Source of the DNA: JANXQG01 sp037147235
GTDB lineage: Bacteria; Planctomycetota; Planctomycetia; Pirellulales; Thermoguttaceae
Length of the DNA: 13,248 bases
NCBI GenBank assembly: GCA_037147235.1
Contig: JBAWVO010000178.1
Span: 1 to 13,248, forward strand
Direction: 5' to 3'
Positions 1-5,937 of this stretch are shown piece after piece. The notes below the pieces were generated by a model. It made no database searches, had not been told where the DNA came from, and saw only the letters and a list, made by a program, of their open reading frames with translations. How positions within the stretch are numbered: position 1 is the first letter of the stretch; the number at the start of each line of letters is the position of its first letter. Made by a program: the position numbers and the translations under genes.

Positions 1-106
1 CTCGCTTGCGCTTCGGGCTGGTATGGATTGGGACAATCTCAACCGCGGACAGTACACGTAGGGCAGTTCTTCTGGATGCCCCTGTCCGGTTGCCCCTGAT
101 ACGGCA

Positions 107-127
107 AGGGAGGGTGTATCCCTCCCT
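107..127. repeat. GC stem-loop upstream of serA
   Basis: AGGGAGGG at 107-114 pairs perfectly with CCCTCCCT at 120-127 around the loop TGTAT, an 8-bp stem. Neither strand has a T-run after the stem, so it is not a classical intrinsic terminator. It could be the end of a transcript entering from the left, or a regulatory structure far upstream of serA. Confidence 0.45.
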
Positions 128-285
128 GTCAAATCTAGTTACAATAACCTACGGCGACATAATGAATTTTGCCGTGGCACTTCTTACGCCAGCGATGGAT
201 TTTTGGCATAGAGGTGCGTTGCGAACGAGTGTTGTGTCTTTTGCCATTGTTTCACCTATCGGGGCGGTGGTGGAATTGGAAATGG

Positions 286-293
286 TATAAAAT
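286..293 (+). promoter_or_regulatory. possible -10 region for serA
   Basis: TATAAAAT lies about 85 bases before the serA start, at the entry to an A-rich leader. No good -35 hexamer is seen 16-18 bases upstream, so this rests on the -10-like box alone. Confidence 0.25.
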
Positions 294-375
294 AGAGTAA
301 AAAGGCATAAGCAATCGCAGTGAAGAAAATGGTCGTAAGTATAAATAGGAAAACAAGTTAGAAAAAGGCAACAAA

Positions 376-2010
376 ATGGAAGTCAGCAAAAAAATCATCG
401 TTCTGGACGACCTTTCCGAAGACGGCCTGAATCTATTGCGATCGGCCGCCAATATTGAAGTTGAAATCCGCACGGGACTGAAGGGCGATGCCTTGAAATC
501 AGCCCTGGCGGAATCCGATGGCGCGATATGCCGCAGCGGCGTGAAAATCACAGCCGAGTCGCTCCAGGGGAACCATCGGCTCAAGGCGATCGCCCGGGCG
601 GGCGTGGGCGTCGATAACATCGACACGAAGGCTGCTACCCGGCAGGGCATCGTGGTGATGAACACGCCTGGTGGCAACACAATCTCGACCGCCGAGCAAA
701 CCTTGGCCCTGATGTACGGTTTGGTGCGGAACATCGCCCCCGCCCATCAGAGCCTGGTCGAAGGCCGCTGGGACCGCAAGAAGTTCATGGGTACGCAGTT
801 GGCCGGTAAGACACTGGGCATCGTCGGCCTGGGGCGGATCGGCCAGGCAGTGGCCAGCCGGGCCGTAGCCATGGAGATGCGGGTGATCGGCTACGACCCG
901 TTCGTCTCGGCCGCTCGGGCCAAGGAGTTGGGCGTCCAGTTGGTGAGTTCGCCGCAGGAACTGTTGCCGCTGGTCGATATCCTCACGGTCCATACGCCGC
1001 TGAACGAGCAGACCAAGAATCTCATTGGCACGAAGGAAATCCTCATGATGAAGAAGGGGGCGCGGCTGATCAACTGCGCCCGGGGGGGCATCTACGACGA
1101 GGCGGCCCTGGTCGAGGGCCTGAAGAGTGGGCATCTTGGCGGCGTGGCCATGGATGTTTATGGCGAAGAGCCTTGCACCAACAGCCCCTTGTTCGGTATG
1201 CCCAATGTACTCTGTACGCCGCACCTGGGCGCGAGTACGGAAGAAGCCCAGACCAACGTGGCCGTCGAGGCGGCCGAGCTTTTGATCGACTTCTTCACCA
1301 CGGGCGCGATCAAACAGTCCGTGAACATGTCGCCGCTCGATCCCAAAACCCTCGAGAGCCTCCGCGGATACCTGAACGTGGCTTACCGGCTCGGGCTGCT
1401 CTTGGCCCAGGGCGACCATGGCTCGCCGACCAGTTGCCGCATGAGCTACAAAGGCGAAGTAGCGAAGAAAGACACACGGCTACTGTCGCAGGCTTTTGCG
1501 GCCGGTTTGTTGGCTCATGCCGTGCAGGGCGTGAACATTGTCAACGCCGAGGTTCTGCTCCGCGAACGGGGTATCGAGCTGGTCGAGCAGCGGTCGACGG
1601 ACATCGGCGACTTCAGCTCGCTGATTACGGCGGAAGTTGTCCGCGACGAGAATACCTCGTCGGCTGCCGGCACGTTATTCGGAAACAACATGCCGCGACT
1701 GGTGCAAAAGAATGGCTGTCGCCTGGAGAGTTTCCTCGACGGAACCCTGATGATCTTCATCCACCGCGACTTGCCCGGCGTGATCGGCAGCGTCGGCAAT
1801 ATCTTCGGCCGGCATCAGGTCAACATCGCTCAGATGGCCGTCGGTCGTCCGTCGAACAAGCCGGGCGGCGAGGCCGTCGGCGTGCTCTCGCTTGACTCGG
1901 TCCCGCCGGCGGCAGCCCTGGCCGACATCCTGGCTATGCCGCAAATCACGCGGGCCTGGACCGTAAAGCTCCCGCCTGCCGGCGAGTTGCCGTCGTGGCT
2001 CGGCGGGTGA
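376..2010 (+). CDS. serA: D-3-phosphoglycerate dehydrogenase, long form
   Basis: This cytosolic enzyme oxidises 3-phosphoglycerate to 3-phosphohydroxypyruvate with NAD+, the first committed step of serine synthesis. The 544 residues show the D-2-hydroxyacid dehydrogenase pattern. There is a split substrate-binding domain (about 5-100 and 290-320) and a Rossmann NAD domain with GLGRIG at 151-156. The catalytic triad candidates are R236 (in NCARGG), E265 (in YGEEP) and H283 (in TPHLGAS). An allosteric substrate-binding domain (about 325-460) and a C-terminal ACT domain (about 470-544, DLPGVIGSVGNIFG) follow. This is the long type I architecture, usually about 525-535 residues, and the ACT domain points to control by serine. 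The ATG is preceded by a weak AAGG 8 bases upstream in an A-rich leader. The gene stands alone and converges with the HD-GYP gene across an inverted repeat. No key residue is missing. Confidence 0.96.
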   Translation: MEVSKKIIVLDDLSEDGLNLLRSAANIEVEIRTGLKGDALKSALAESDGAICRSGVKITAESLQGNHRLKAIARAGVGVDNIDTKAATRQGIVVMNTPGGNTISTAEQTLALMYGLVRNIAPAHQSLVEGRWDRKKFMGTQLAGKTLGIVGLGRIGQAVASRAVAMEMRVIGYDPFVSAARAKELGVQLVSSPQELLPLVDILTVHTPLNEQTKNLIGTKEILMMKKGARLINCARGGIYDEAALVEGLKSGHLGGVAMDVYGEEPCTNSPLFGMPNVLCTPHLGASTEEAQTNVAVEAAELLIDFFTTGAIKQSVNMSPLDPKTLESLRGYLNVAYRLGLLLAQGDHGSPTSCRMSYKGEVAKKDTRLLSQAFAAGLLAHAVQGVNIVNAEVLLRERGIELVEQRSTDIGDFSSLITAEVVRDENTSSAAGTLFGNNMPRLVQKNGCRLESFLDGTLMIFIHRDLPGVIGSVGNIFGRHQVNIAQMAVGRPSNKPGGEAVGVLSLDSVPPAAALADILAMPQITRAWTVKLPPAGELPSWLGG

Positions 2011-2018
2011 GCTATTAG

Positions 2019-2134
2019 AACTTATCTCAGAACTCACCGCAGAGGGCGCAGAGAATCGCCGAGGCCCTCAATTAGGATTCATCCTCTGCGTATCTCCGCG
2101 TCCTCCGCGGTGAAAAAGACTTTTTGAGATAGTT
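2019..2134. repeat. imperfect inverted repeat between convergent genes
   Basis: The left arm (2019 to about 2063) and right arm (about 2082-2134) are inverted copies of one sequence. AACTTATCTCA on the left matches the complement of TGAGATAGTT on the right. Both arms then carry CACCGC, GAGG, CGC and GAGA blocks with a few substitutions and a short insertion in the right arm. The loop is about 18 bases. It lies just after the serA stop and 10 bases from the stop of the convergent HD-GYP gene, so it may end transcription from both sides. Repeats of the CACCGCAGAGGCGCAGAG type are, to my memory, dispersed in many unrelated bacterial genomes, so it could also be a small non-autonomous mobile repeat. 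Confidence 0.7.
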
Positions 2135-2143
2135 TATTAAAAC

Positions 2144-3295
2144 TCAGATTCCCATCGTCGCGGGTTCGGCCAATGCAGCCAACGCGCCGGGCAGGTAGTT
2201 CAAGCCGAACTTCGCGATCCCGCATGGCTCGTCAGGATACTGATCCGCGATGCTGCGGATGATGGGTAGGTTCTGAAAGAAGATGGCCAGCAGAGCCGGG
2301 TCAAAGTCCTTGCCCTCGCCATGACGCATGATCTCTAGTGCCGCCTTCTCGGACATCGCCGGGCGGTAAACGCGGGCATGCGTGAGCGAATCGTAGACAT
2401 CGACAATGGCCATGATGCGAGCAGCCTCGGGAATGGCATCCCCAGCCAGCCAGCAAGGATAGCCACCGCCGTTCCAACGCTCGTGATGGCTCAAGGCGAT
2501 CTGCTGCGCCATCTGCAGCATCGGCACGCTTGACCCCTCCAGCATCGTGGCTCCGATCGTCGCGTGCGACTTCATGATCTCGAACTCTTCGCGAGTCAGC
2601 TTCGATGGCTTGCGGAGAATCGCGTCGGGAATGCCGATCTTGCCTACATCATGCATCGGAGCTGCAAGGCGAATCTTTTCGGCCTCGGCCGATGACCACC
2701 CCTTCGCCCTGGCAAGCAGCTCGGCAAGCAATCCCGTGCGGAGGATATGCATGCTCGTCTCCACATCGCGGCACGAAGAGGCTGCCACCAGTCGATGGAT
2801 CGTCTCTTCATGGGCCTGGCGAATGACCACCGTCTGCCGCGAGATCTGCTGCTCCAACCGCTCGGTATATTGTCGGCGATCCGTCAACACCTTCCGCTGG
2901 GTGATCGCCTTGCGGGCTTGCAAAAGCAACTGCTCGCGCGAGACCGGTTTGACGAGATAACCGGAAGCCCCACGTCGCAAAACATTGATCGCTGCGCGAG
3001 CTTCCTGCACTGCGGCGACCATCAGTACCACAACGTCGGGGCTGATGGCGAGAATCTCTTCCAGCAATTCGGTGCCGGCCCGGCCCGGCAAGGCGATGTC
3101 GAGGATGACCAAATGCACGGGGCCGTTACCTAGATAATCGAAGGCAACGGTGGCGTTCTCGGCCTGGAGGCACTTGAAGCCCACGTCGGCCAGCCATTGG
3201 GAAACGAGCGATCGCACGCGAAACTCGTCGTCCACGATCAACGCGATTTGCGCCTCGGTGCTAATTGCGCCGTTTTCCATGCAGGAACCACCCAC
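2144..3295 (-). CDS. response regulator with HD-GYP phosphodiesterase domain
   Basis: A cytosolic two-component response regulator whose output domain is of the HD-GYP family, which hydrolyses cyclic di-GMP. The receiver domain (about residues 16-135) has the acidic pair D22-D23, phospho-acceptor D66 (ILDIALPG) and K116 (YLVKPV). A coiled linker (135-165) leads to the HD-GYP domain, with H215-D216 (MHDVGKIGIPD), H244, and HHERWNGGGYP at 270-280, so the metal ligands and signature look intact. The usual Thr/Ser at the receiver switch position is alanine (A94, in LMVAA), which may weaken or alter the response to phosphorylation. I chose the GTG at 3295 because a strong AAGGAGG (3306-3312) lies 10 bases before it. 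An ATG at 3280 and a TTG at 3319 are alternatives; the TTG would place the Shine-Dalgarno sequence inside the gene. No kinase gene is adjacent. Confidence 0.9.
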   Translation of the reverse strand: MGGSCMENGAISTEAQIALIVDDEFRVRSLVSQWLADVGFKCLQAENATVAFDYLGNGPVHLVILDIALPGRAGTELLEEILAISPDVVVLMVAAVQEARAAINVLRRGASGYLVKPVSREQLLLQARKAITQRKVLTDRRQYTERLEQQISRQTVVIRQAHEETIHRLVAASSCRDVETSMHILRTGLLAELLARAKGWSSAEAEKIRLAAPMHDVGKIGIPDAILRKPSKLTREEFEIMKSHATIGATMLEGSSVPMLQMAQQIALSHHERWNGGGYPCWLAGDAIPEAARIMAIVDVYDSLTHARVYRPAMSEKAALEIMRHGEGKDFDPALLAIFFQNLPIIRSIADQYPDEPCGIAKFGLNYLPGALAALAEPATMGI

Positions 3296-3412
3296 GTTTG
3301 GCACTCCTCCTTTCCTCAAACACGTTCAGCTAACGCTTCTCTAACAATATAGGACATTTTCTTGACGAAAGTCGCCGACGAGCGAGTATGATCCCTTTAG
3401 GTGGAAATCATC

Positions 3413-3517
3413 ATGTCGAAACCTGTCAAAATCGAGACTCGGAACGACTTCGCGACTCTCCCCCGCCCAGTCCAAGGATTTATAACATGGAAATGCGCCA
3501 AAATTAGGGTAGCATGA
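3413..3517 (+). CDS. possible 34-aa small protein
   Basis: An ATG preceded by AGGTGG at 3399-3404 (8-base spacing) opens a 34-residue frame beginning MSKPVKIETRNDF and ending at TGA. A promoter-like TTGACG/TATGAT pair lies just upstream. I recognise no family, and there is no signal peptide or membrane segment. It may be a real small protein, a leader peptide, or chance. The support is only the ordered promoter, Shine-Dalgarno and start codon. Confidence 0.25.
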   Translation: MSKPVKIETRNDFATLPRPVQGFITWKCAKIRVA

Positions 3518-3584
3518 GGTGAAAAAACCGATATGATTGTTATGATACGAACATTCATGTGCGCAGAAATCTTGATGGCCTGCA

Positions 3585-3613
3585 TTGCGAGAAAAGACGA
3601 CCCTTCATATAAT
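3585..3613 (+). promoter_or_regulatory. sigma-70-like promoter of ferredoxin
   Basis: A perfect TATAAT at 3608-3613 has TTGCGA at 3585-3590, a 17-base spacer and a 4/6 match to TTGACA. A start about 7 bases downstream would fall near 3620, inside the AGGGGAG ribosome binding site, giving a leader of about a dozen bases. Either translation works from a very short leader or the box is not the main promoter. Confidence 0.4.
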
Positions 3614-3631
3614 TCAGGGGAGAAATAGGCG

Positions 3632-3820
3632 ATGAAAGTGCGAGTCGACCCAGACCTTTGCATTGGTTGCGGGATTTGTCCCGATGTGGCTCCTGCGGTC
3701 TTTGAGATGGGAACCGACGATAAGGCTCACACCAAAGTGGACCCGGTTCCCGAAGAACTACAGGCAGCCTGCAAGGATGCTGCCGACCAGTGCCCGCAGG
3801 CCGCAATTGAACTGGATTAA
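3632..3820 (+). CDS. ferredoxin, single [4Fe-4S] type
   Basis: A 62-residue soluble electron carrier. C10, C13 and C16 (CIGCGIC) with C54 (CP near the C-terminus) form the four-cysteine set of the small single-cluster ferredoxins. The region that holds a second cluster in 2[4Fe-4S] ferredoxins is absent. C47 is an extra cysteine with no obvious partner; in some relatives a pair of extra cysteines forms a disulfide. The acidic composition fits an electron carrier. AGGGGAG at 3616-3622, 9 bases before the ATG, supports this start. No redox enzyme is next to it, so the partner cannot be named from context. Confidence 0.9.
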   Translation: MKVRVDPDLCIGCGICPDVAPAVFEMGTDDKAHTKVDPVPEELQAACKDAADQCPQAAIELD

Positions 3821-3853
3821 GACCTTGCCGGAATGGCATCCGCTCGACAATCT

Positions 3854-4042
3854 TTACGTCCTGTCACAGCGCACGGGGTTGAGGATTTTTTTGCTAAGCA
3901 TCTTCCAACTATCCCAACGGCCGAAAGGGAGCTTTCCGCAGATTTTCCTGACCCAGCGTTGAGTCGTGTGCGGAAAGGGCGGGAAGTCTGAGTAGAACTT
4001 GGCGGGCTTGTCAGCCGCAGGTTTTTTGGTAGGCTTGAACAT
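3854..4042 (-). pseudogene. remnant of integrase (tyrosine recombinase) N-terminus
   Basis: The 62-residue frame contains KPAKFYSDFPPFPH, then RWVRKICGKL and FGRWDSW. This closely resembles the N-terminal segment I recall from planctomycete phage-type integrases (KPAKPYPDFPLFPHATGRW followed by KKIRGKL and FGPW). Complete proteins of that kind are several hundred residues long and carry a core-binding and a catalytic domain. Here the similarity stops after about 45 residues and the frame ends in unrelated sequence next to the ferredoxin gene. No Shine-Dalgarno sequence precedes the ATG. A tRNA-Lys gene lies about 120 bases away, the kind of place where such elements integrate. I read it as the scar of a lost element. 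Family recognition is from memory. Confidence 0.6.
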
Positions 4043-4164
4043 TGGTGGTTTTCTTTGAGCAAGGAAATCGCTGTTAAAATGGGTAAGAAGGTGTCGGATC
4101 GGGTGTCAAGTAATTTCAGGCCCAGTCAAAGAAAGTCAATAAGGCCTTACAGAAATACACATTA

Positions 4165-4237
<73 letters not shown>

Positions 4238-4377
4238 CTTCGCAAGTCAAGGTCTCGCAACAACTTACAACAGTTGGTCTGGACTTCGTTGTTCGTAGTC
4301 GGGCCGCCGCCAGTTATGGAGACAGGGCATGTCCAACACCCCCTTTAATCGCAGGCACCCACAATCCCTTCGACCAT

Positions 4378-4534
4378 GAATCGGATCGTGGTCACGTACC
4401 ACAACGCCCCGAATGCGAACCTGCTGCGTGCGGGGCCGGTATGAGAGTCTGCTCGACAAGCTGAAGGCCGAGAACGTCGACCCGCGGATTCCTTGGCTCT
4501 ATGGATTGCAAACTTGGCGAAGAGCCATAATTGA
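4378..4534 (+). pseudogene. possible frameshifted gene fragment, family unknown
   Basis: Two overlapping short frames have protein-like composition. The first begins at the ATG at 4378; the second picks up at about 4437 with YESLLDKLKAENVDP. One base change in length would join them. There is no ribosome binding site and no recognised motif. It could be chance. Confidence 0.2.
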
Positions 4535-4645
4535 GATGCCTTCCCCTGACCGGCGGGTATCTTGTGGCTTTTCGGGGGGAGCTATGCGAGAGGTGCGGGA
4601 ATCCCTACAATAGCCTATGAAAAACTAATGACTTCCTAATAGTGC

Positions 4646-4664
4646 GGGCCGGAGGAACCGGCCC
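4646..4664 (+). promoter_or_regulatory. hairpin presenting the Shine-Dalgarno of the CHAD gene
   Basis: GGGCCGG (4646-4652) and CCGGCCC (4658-4664) pair perfectly around the five-base loop AGGAA. The Shine-Dalgarno sequence GGAGG straddles stem and loop, and the stem ends exactly at the ATG (4665). Formed in the mRNA, it would hold part of the ribosome binding site, so it may control translation. Confidence 0.55.
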
Positions 4665-5648
4665 ATGAACAAAGATGGAACTTTCCCCATTGCCAAGTGC
4701 GGGAGAAAAGCCGTCGTGACCGAACAAAACCTTCCCGAAGCAGATCCAACCGCAGTCCCAACGGGTAGTAAGTGGATTGCCGGAATCTCTCCGGGTGAAC
4801 CGGTGTGTGCCGTCGCAGGCCGGGTTCTTGGTGCCCGCCTCAAGGCCGTTTGCCGTTTTTTGCCACTCGCGGCGGAGAAAAGCGACGAAGATGTCGAGCA
4901 TGTCCATCAACTTCGGATCTCGGTTCGGCGGTCCGTTGAAGCGATAAGGATTTTCTCAGGTCTTATGGAAGAGGCCGAGGTCATTGCTTTACAGGATCGT
5001 TTACGGAGAATCCGTCTCGCTGCCGACGAGGCTCGTAATTGGGATGTGCTGTGCGAGCGGTTCTCGCAGGGCAGTTGCATCACCTCCAAGATCGTGGAGC
5101 AGATCAAAGCCCGTCGCAAAGAAGCCCAGGGGCCAATTGTTGCAGTCTACCATGAGATCGTCGACGGGGCTTTTGAAACAAAGATCGAGAAGTTGGTCCA
5201 GGAATTTGAATCCCATTGCCGAGGTGGAGAAAAATTTGGAAGAGAGGCTTATCGCTTCCTCCGTCCCGTCGTCAAGAAGTTCTTCCGTGCCGCCGAGTCC
5301 GACCTTACCGCGGATGAATCTTTCCATCGCCTCCGTATCCGCACGAAGAAGTTGCGATACACGATGGAAATAGTGGCTTTCGCCTTTGATTCCGCCTTTC
5401 GCAAGAAGCTCTATCCCCAGGTCACTCTATTTCAAGACCTGTTGGGTACCGTGAACGACCACGCCACGGCGAAGATGCTGTTTCAAGACTGGCTATCCAA
5501 GTCCGAAGATACGGAGCAGAAGGCTTTTTTTGAGGGGCTGTTGCTGGCGGAAGAAAGGGCGAGCATGGATCTGCGAGCCGCATTTCTAGCCACATGGACA
5601 TCGAAGGTCGTGTCGGACCTGAAGAAAAAGTTCCTGGTCTACTGTTAG
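4665..5648 (+). CDS. CHAD domain-containing protein
   Basis: The 327 residues contain a CHAD domain (conserved histidine alpha-helical domain) from about residue 45 to the end. The domain is two similar all-helical halves with basic helices. The first half has VHQLRISVRRS at about 80-90 (H81, R84, R88, R89) and RNWDVL near 124-129. The second half has FHRLRIRTKKLRYTME. CHAD proteins are known to bind inorganic polyphosphate through such basic surfaces, so a role at polyphosphate granules is likely but inferred. The first 40 residues are poorly conserved in appearance. There is no signal peptide or membrane segment, and no CYTH partner domain or adjacent polyphosphate kinase gene. GGAGG 9 bases before the ATG supports this start. 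The gene stands alone between the tRNA and a convergent operon. Confidence 0.88.
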   Translation: MNKDGTFPIAKCGRKAVVTEQNLPEADPTAVPTGSKWIAGISPGEPVCAVAGRVLGARLKAVCRFLPLAAEKSDEDVEHVHQLRISVRRSVEAIRIFSGLMEEAEVIALQDRLRRIRLAADEARNWDVLCERFSQGSCITSKIVEQIKARRKEAQGPIVAVYHEIVDGAFETKIEKLVQEFESHCRGGEKFGREAYRFLRPVVKKFFRAAESDLTADESFHRLRIRTKKLRYTMEIVAFAFDSAFRKKLYPQVTLFQDLLGTVNDHATAKMLFQDWLSKSEDTEQKAFFEGLLLAEERASMDLRAAFLATWTSKVVSDLKKKFLVYC

Positions 5649-5937
5649 CCGCCGGCGATTTGTACGCCCATGCCCATCTCCGCTCATGAATTTCTAACGA
5701 TATCCTCATCATGCTCTCAATAATCCCCGGCTAGAATGGACTCGCAGTATTTTACTCGGGCAGTTGGCTGATGGTGGTCGGCAGAGTAGTTCAGCCGATC
5801 GTATTAAAGTCAGGGCTAGGGGACACAACACCGTTGGCGTAGGAATCGACGGGCTAAAGGTGCGTTCTCACGGTGAGAATTGATCCACTGCCGACACAAC
5901 GCCTTCGGCGTAGGGATCGACGGGCTAGAGCCTTATC
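5649..5937. other. convergent spacer with repeats
   Basis: The left half (5649-5820) shows no gene, T-run terminator or structure I can support. The right half holds two 34-base repeats with a palindrome between them, ending just downstream of the stop codon of the PilM-like gene. Confidence 0.5.
5823..5927. repeat. pair of 34-bp direct repeats flanking a palindrome
   Basis: Copies at 5823-5856 and 5894-5927 match at 30 of 34 positions: both start ACACAAC and end ATCGACGGGCTA. The second copy holds the small stem ACGCC-TTC-GGCGT; the first has one mismatch in it. The 37 bases between them include the perfect palindrome TTCTCAC-G-GTGAGAA (5865-5879). Only two diverged copies are present and there are no cas genes, so this is not a CRISPR array. 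It looks like a dispersed intergenic repeat. The second copy ends 10 bases from the stop codon of the PilM-like gene. Confidence 0.7.

Larger units (their letters stand above)
1..375. other. spacer upstream of serA, no convincing gene
   Basis: I see no credible coding region here. An open frame at 6-290 (+) has no ribosome binding site, no recognisable motif, and runs across repeat-like and AT-rich sequence. The first 19 bases (CTCGCTTGCGCTTCGGGCT) resemble a short GC-rich repeat that I recall as common between planctomycete genes; this is memory, not a search. A stem-loop lies at 107-127. From about 280 to 375 the strand turns A-rich and purine-rich, probably the promoter and leader of serA. 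Confidence 0.5.
3296..3631. other. spacer between divergent HD-GYP and ferredoxin genes
   Basis: This divergent spacer is expected to hold promoters for both genes. It contains a TTGACG/TATGAT pair (3362-3367 and 3387-3392, spacer 19), followed by a Shine-Dalgarno-like AGGTGG and a 34-codon reading frame (3413-3517, +). Further right is a perfect TATAAT just before the ferredoxin gene. The rest is AT-rich with no longer gene that I can support. Confidence 0.5.
4238..4664. other. spacer between tRNA-Lys and CHAD gene, possible gene debris
   Basis: I find no intact gene. A short frame at 4378-4446 (MNRIVVTYHNAPNANLLRAG, then a stop shortly after) runs into a second frame that continues RYESLLDKLKAENVDPRIPW from about 4437. 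The two could be halves of one frameshifted reading frame, but I do not recognise a family. The position at the 3' end of a tRNA, with an integrase remnant on the other side, makes leftover mobile-element sequence plausible. The last 19 bases form the hairpin before the CHAD gene. Confidence 0.35.

Noticed and set aside
6..290. 94-aa open frame at the left edge
   Set aside because: It has no ribosome binding site and no motif, and it crosses a stem-loop and repeat-like sequence.
499..1419. 306-aa open frame on the minus strand inside serA
   Set aside because: It lies fully antisense to a certain gene, has low-complexity His/Gln/Arg-rich composition and no family motif. This is typical of shadow frames in GC-rich genes.
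3397..3663. 88-aa minus-strand frame overlapping the ferredoxin start
   Set aside because: It runs antisense through the ferredoxin start and promoter, and has no supporting signals.
3817..4062. 81-aa minus-strand frame overlapping the integrase remnant
   Set aside because: It is a different frame from the one with integrase similarity, with no motif and Ser/Arg-rich shadow composition.
5823..5927. CRISPR-like geometry (34-bp repeats, 37-bp spacer)
   Set aside because: There are only two copies, they differ at four positions, the spacer holds a palindrome, and no cas genes are near.
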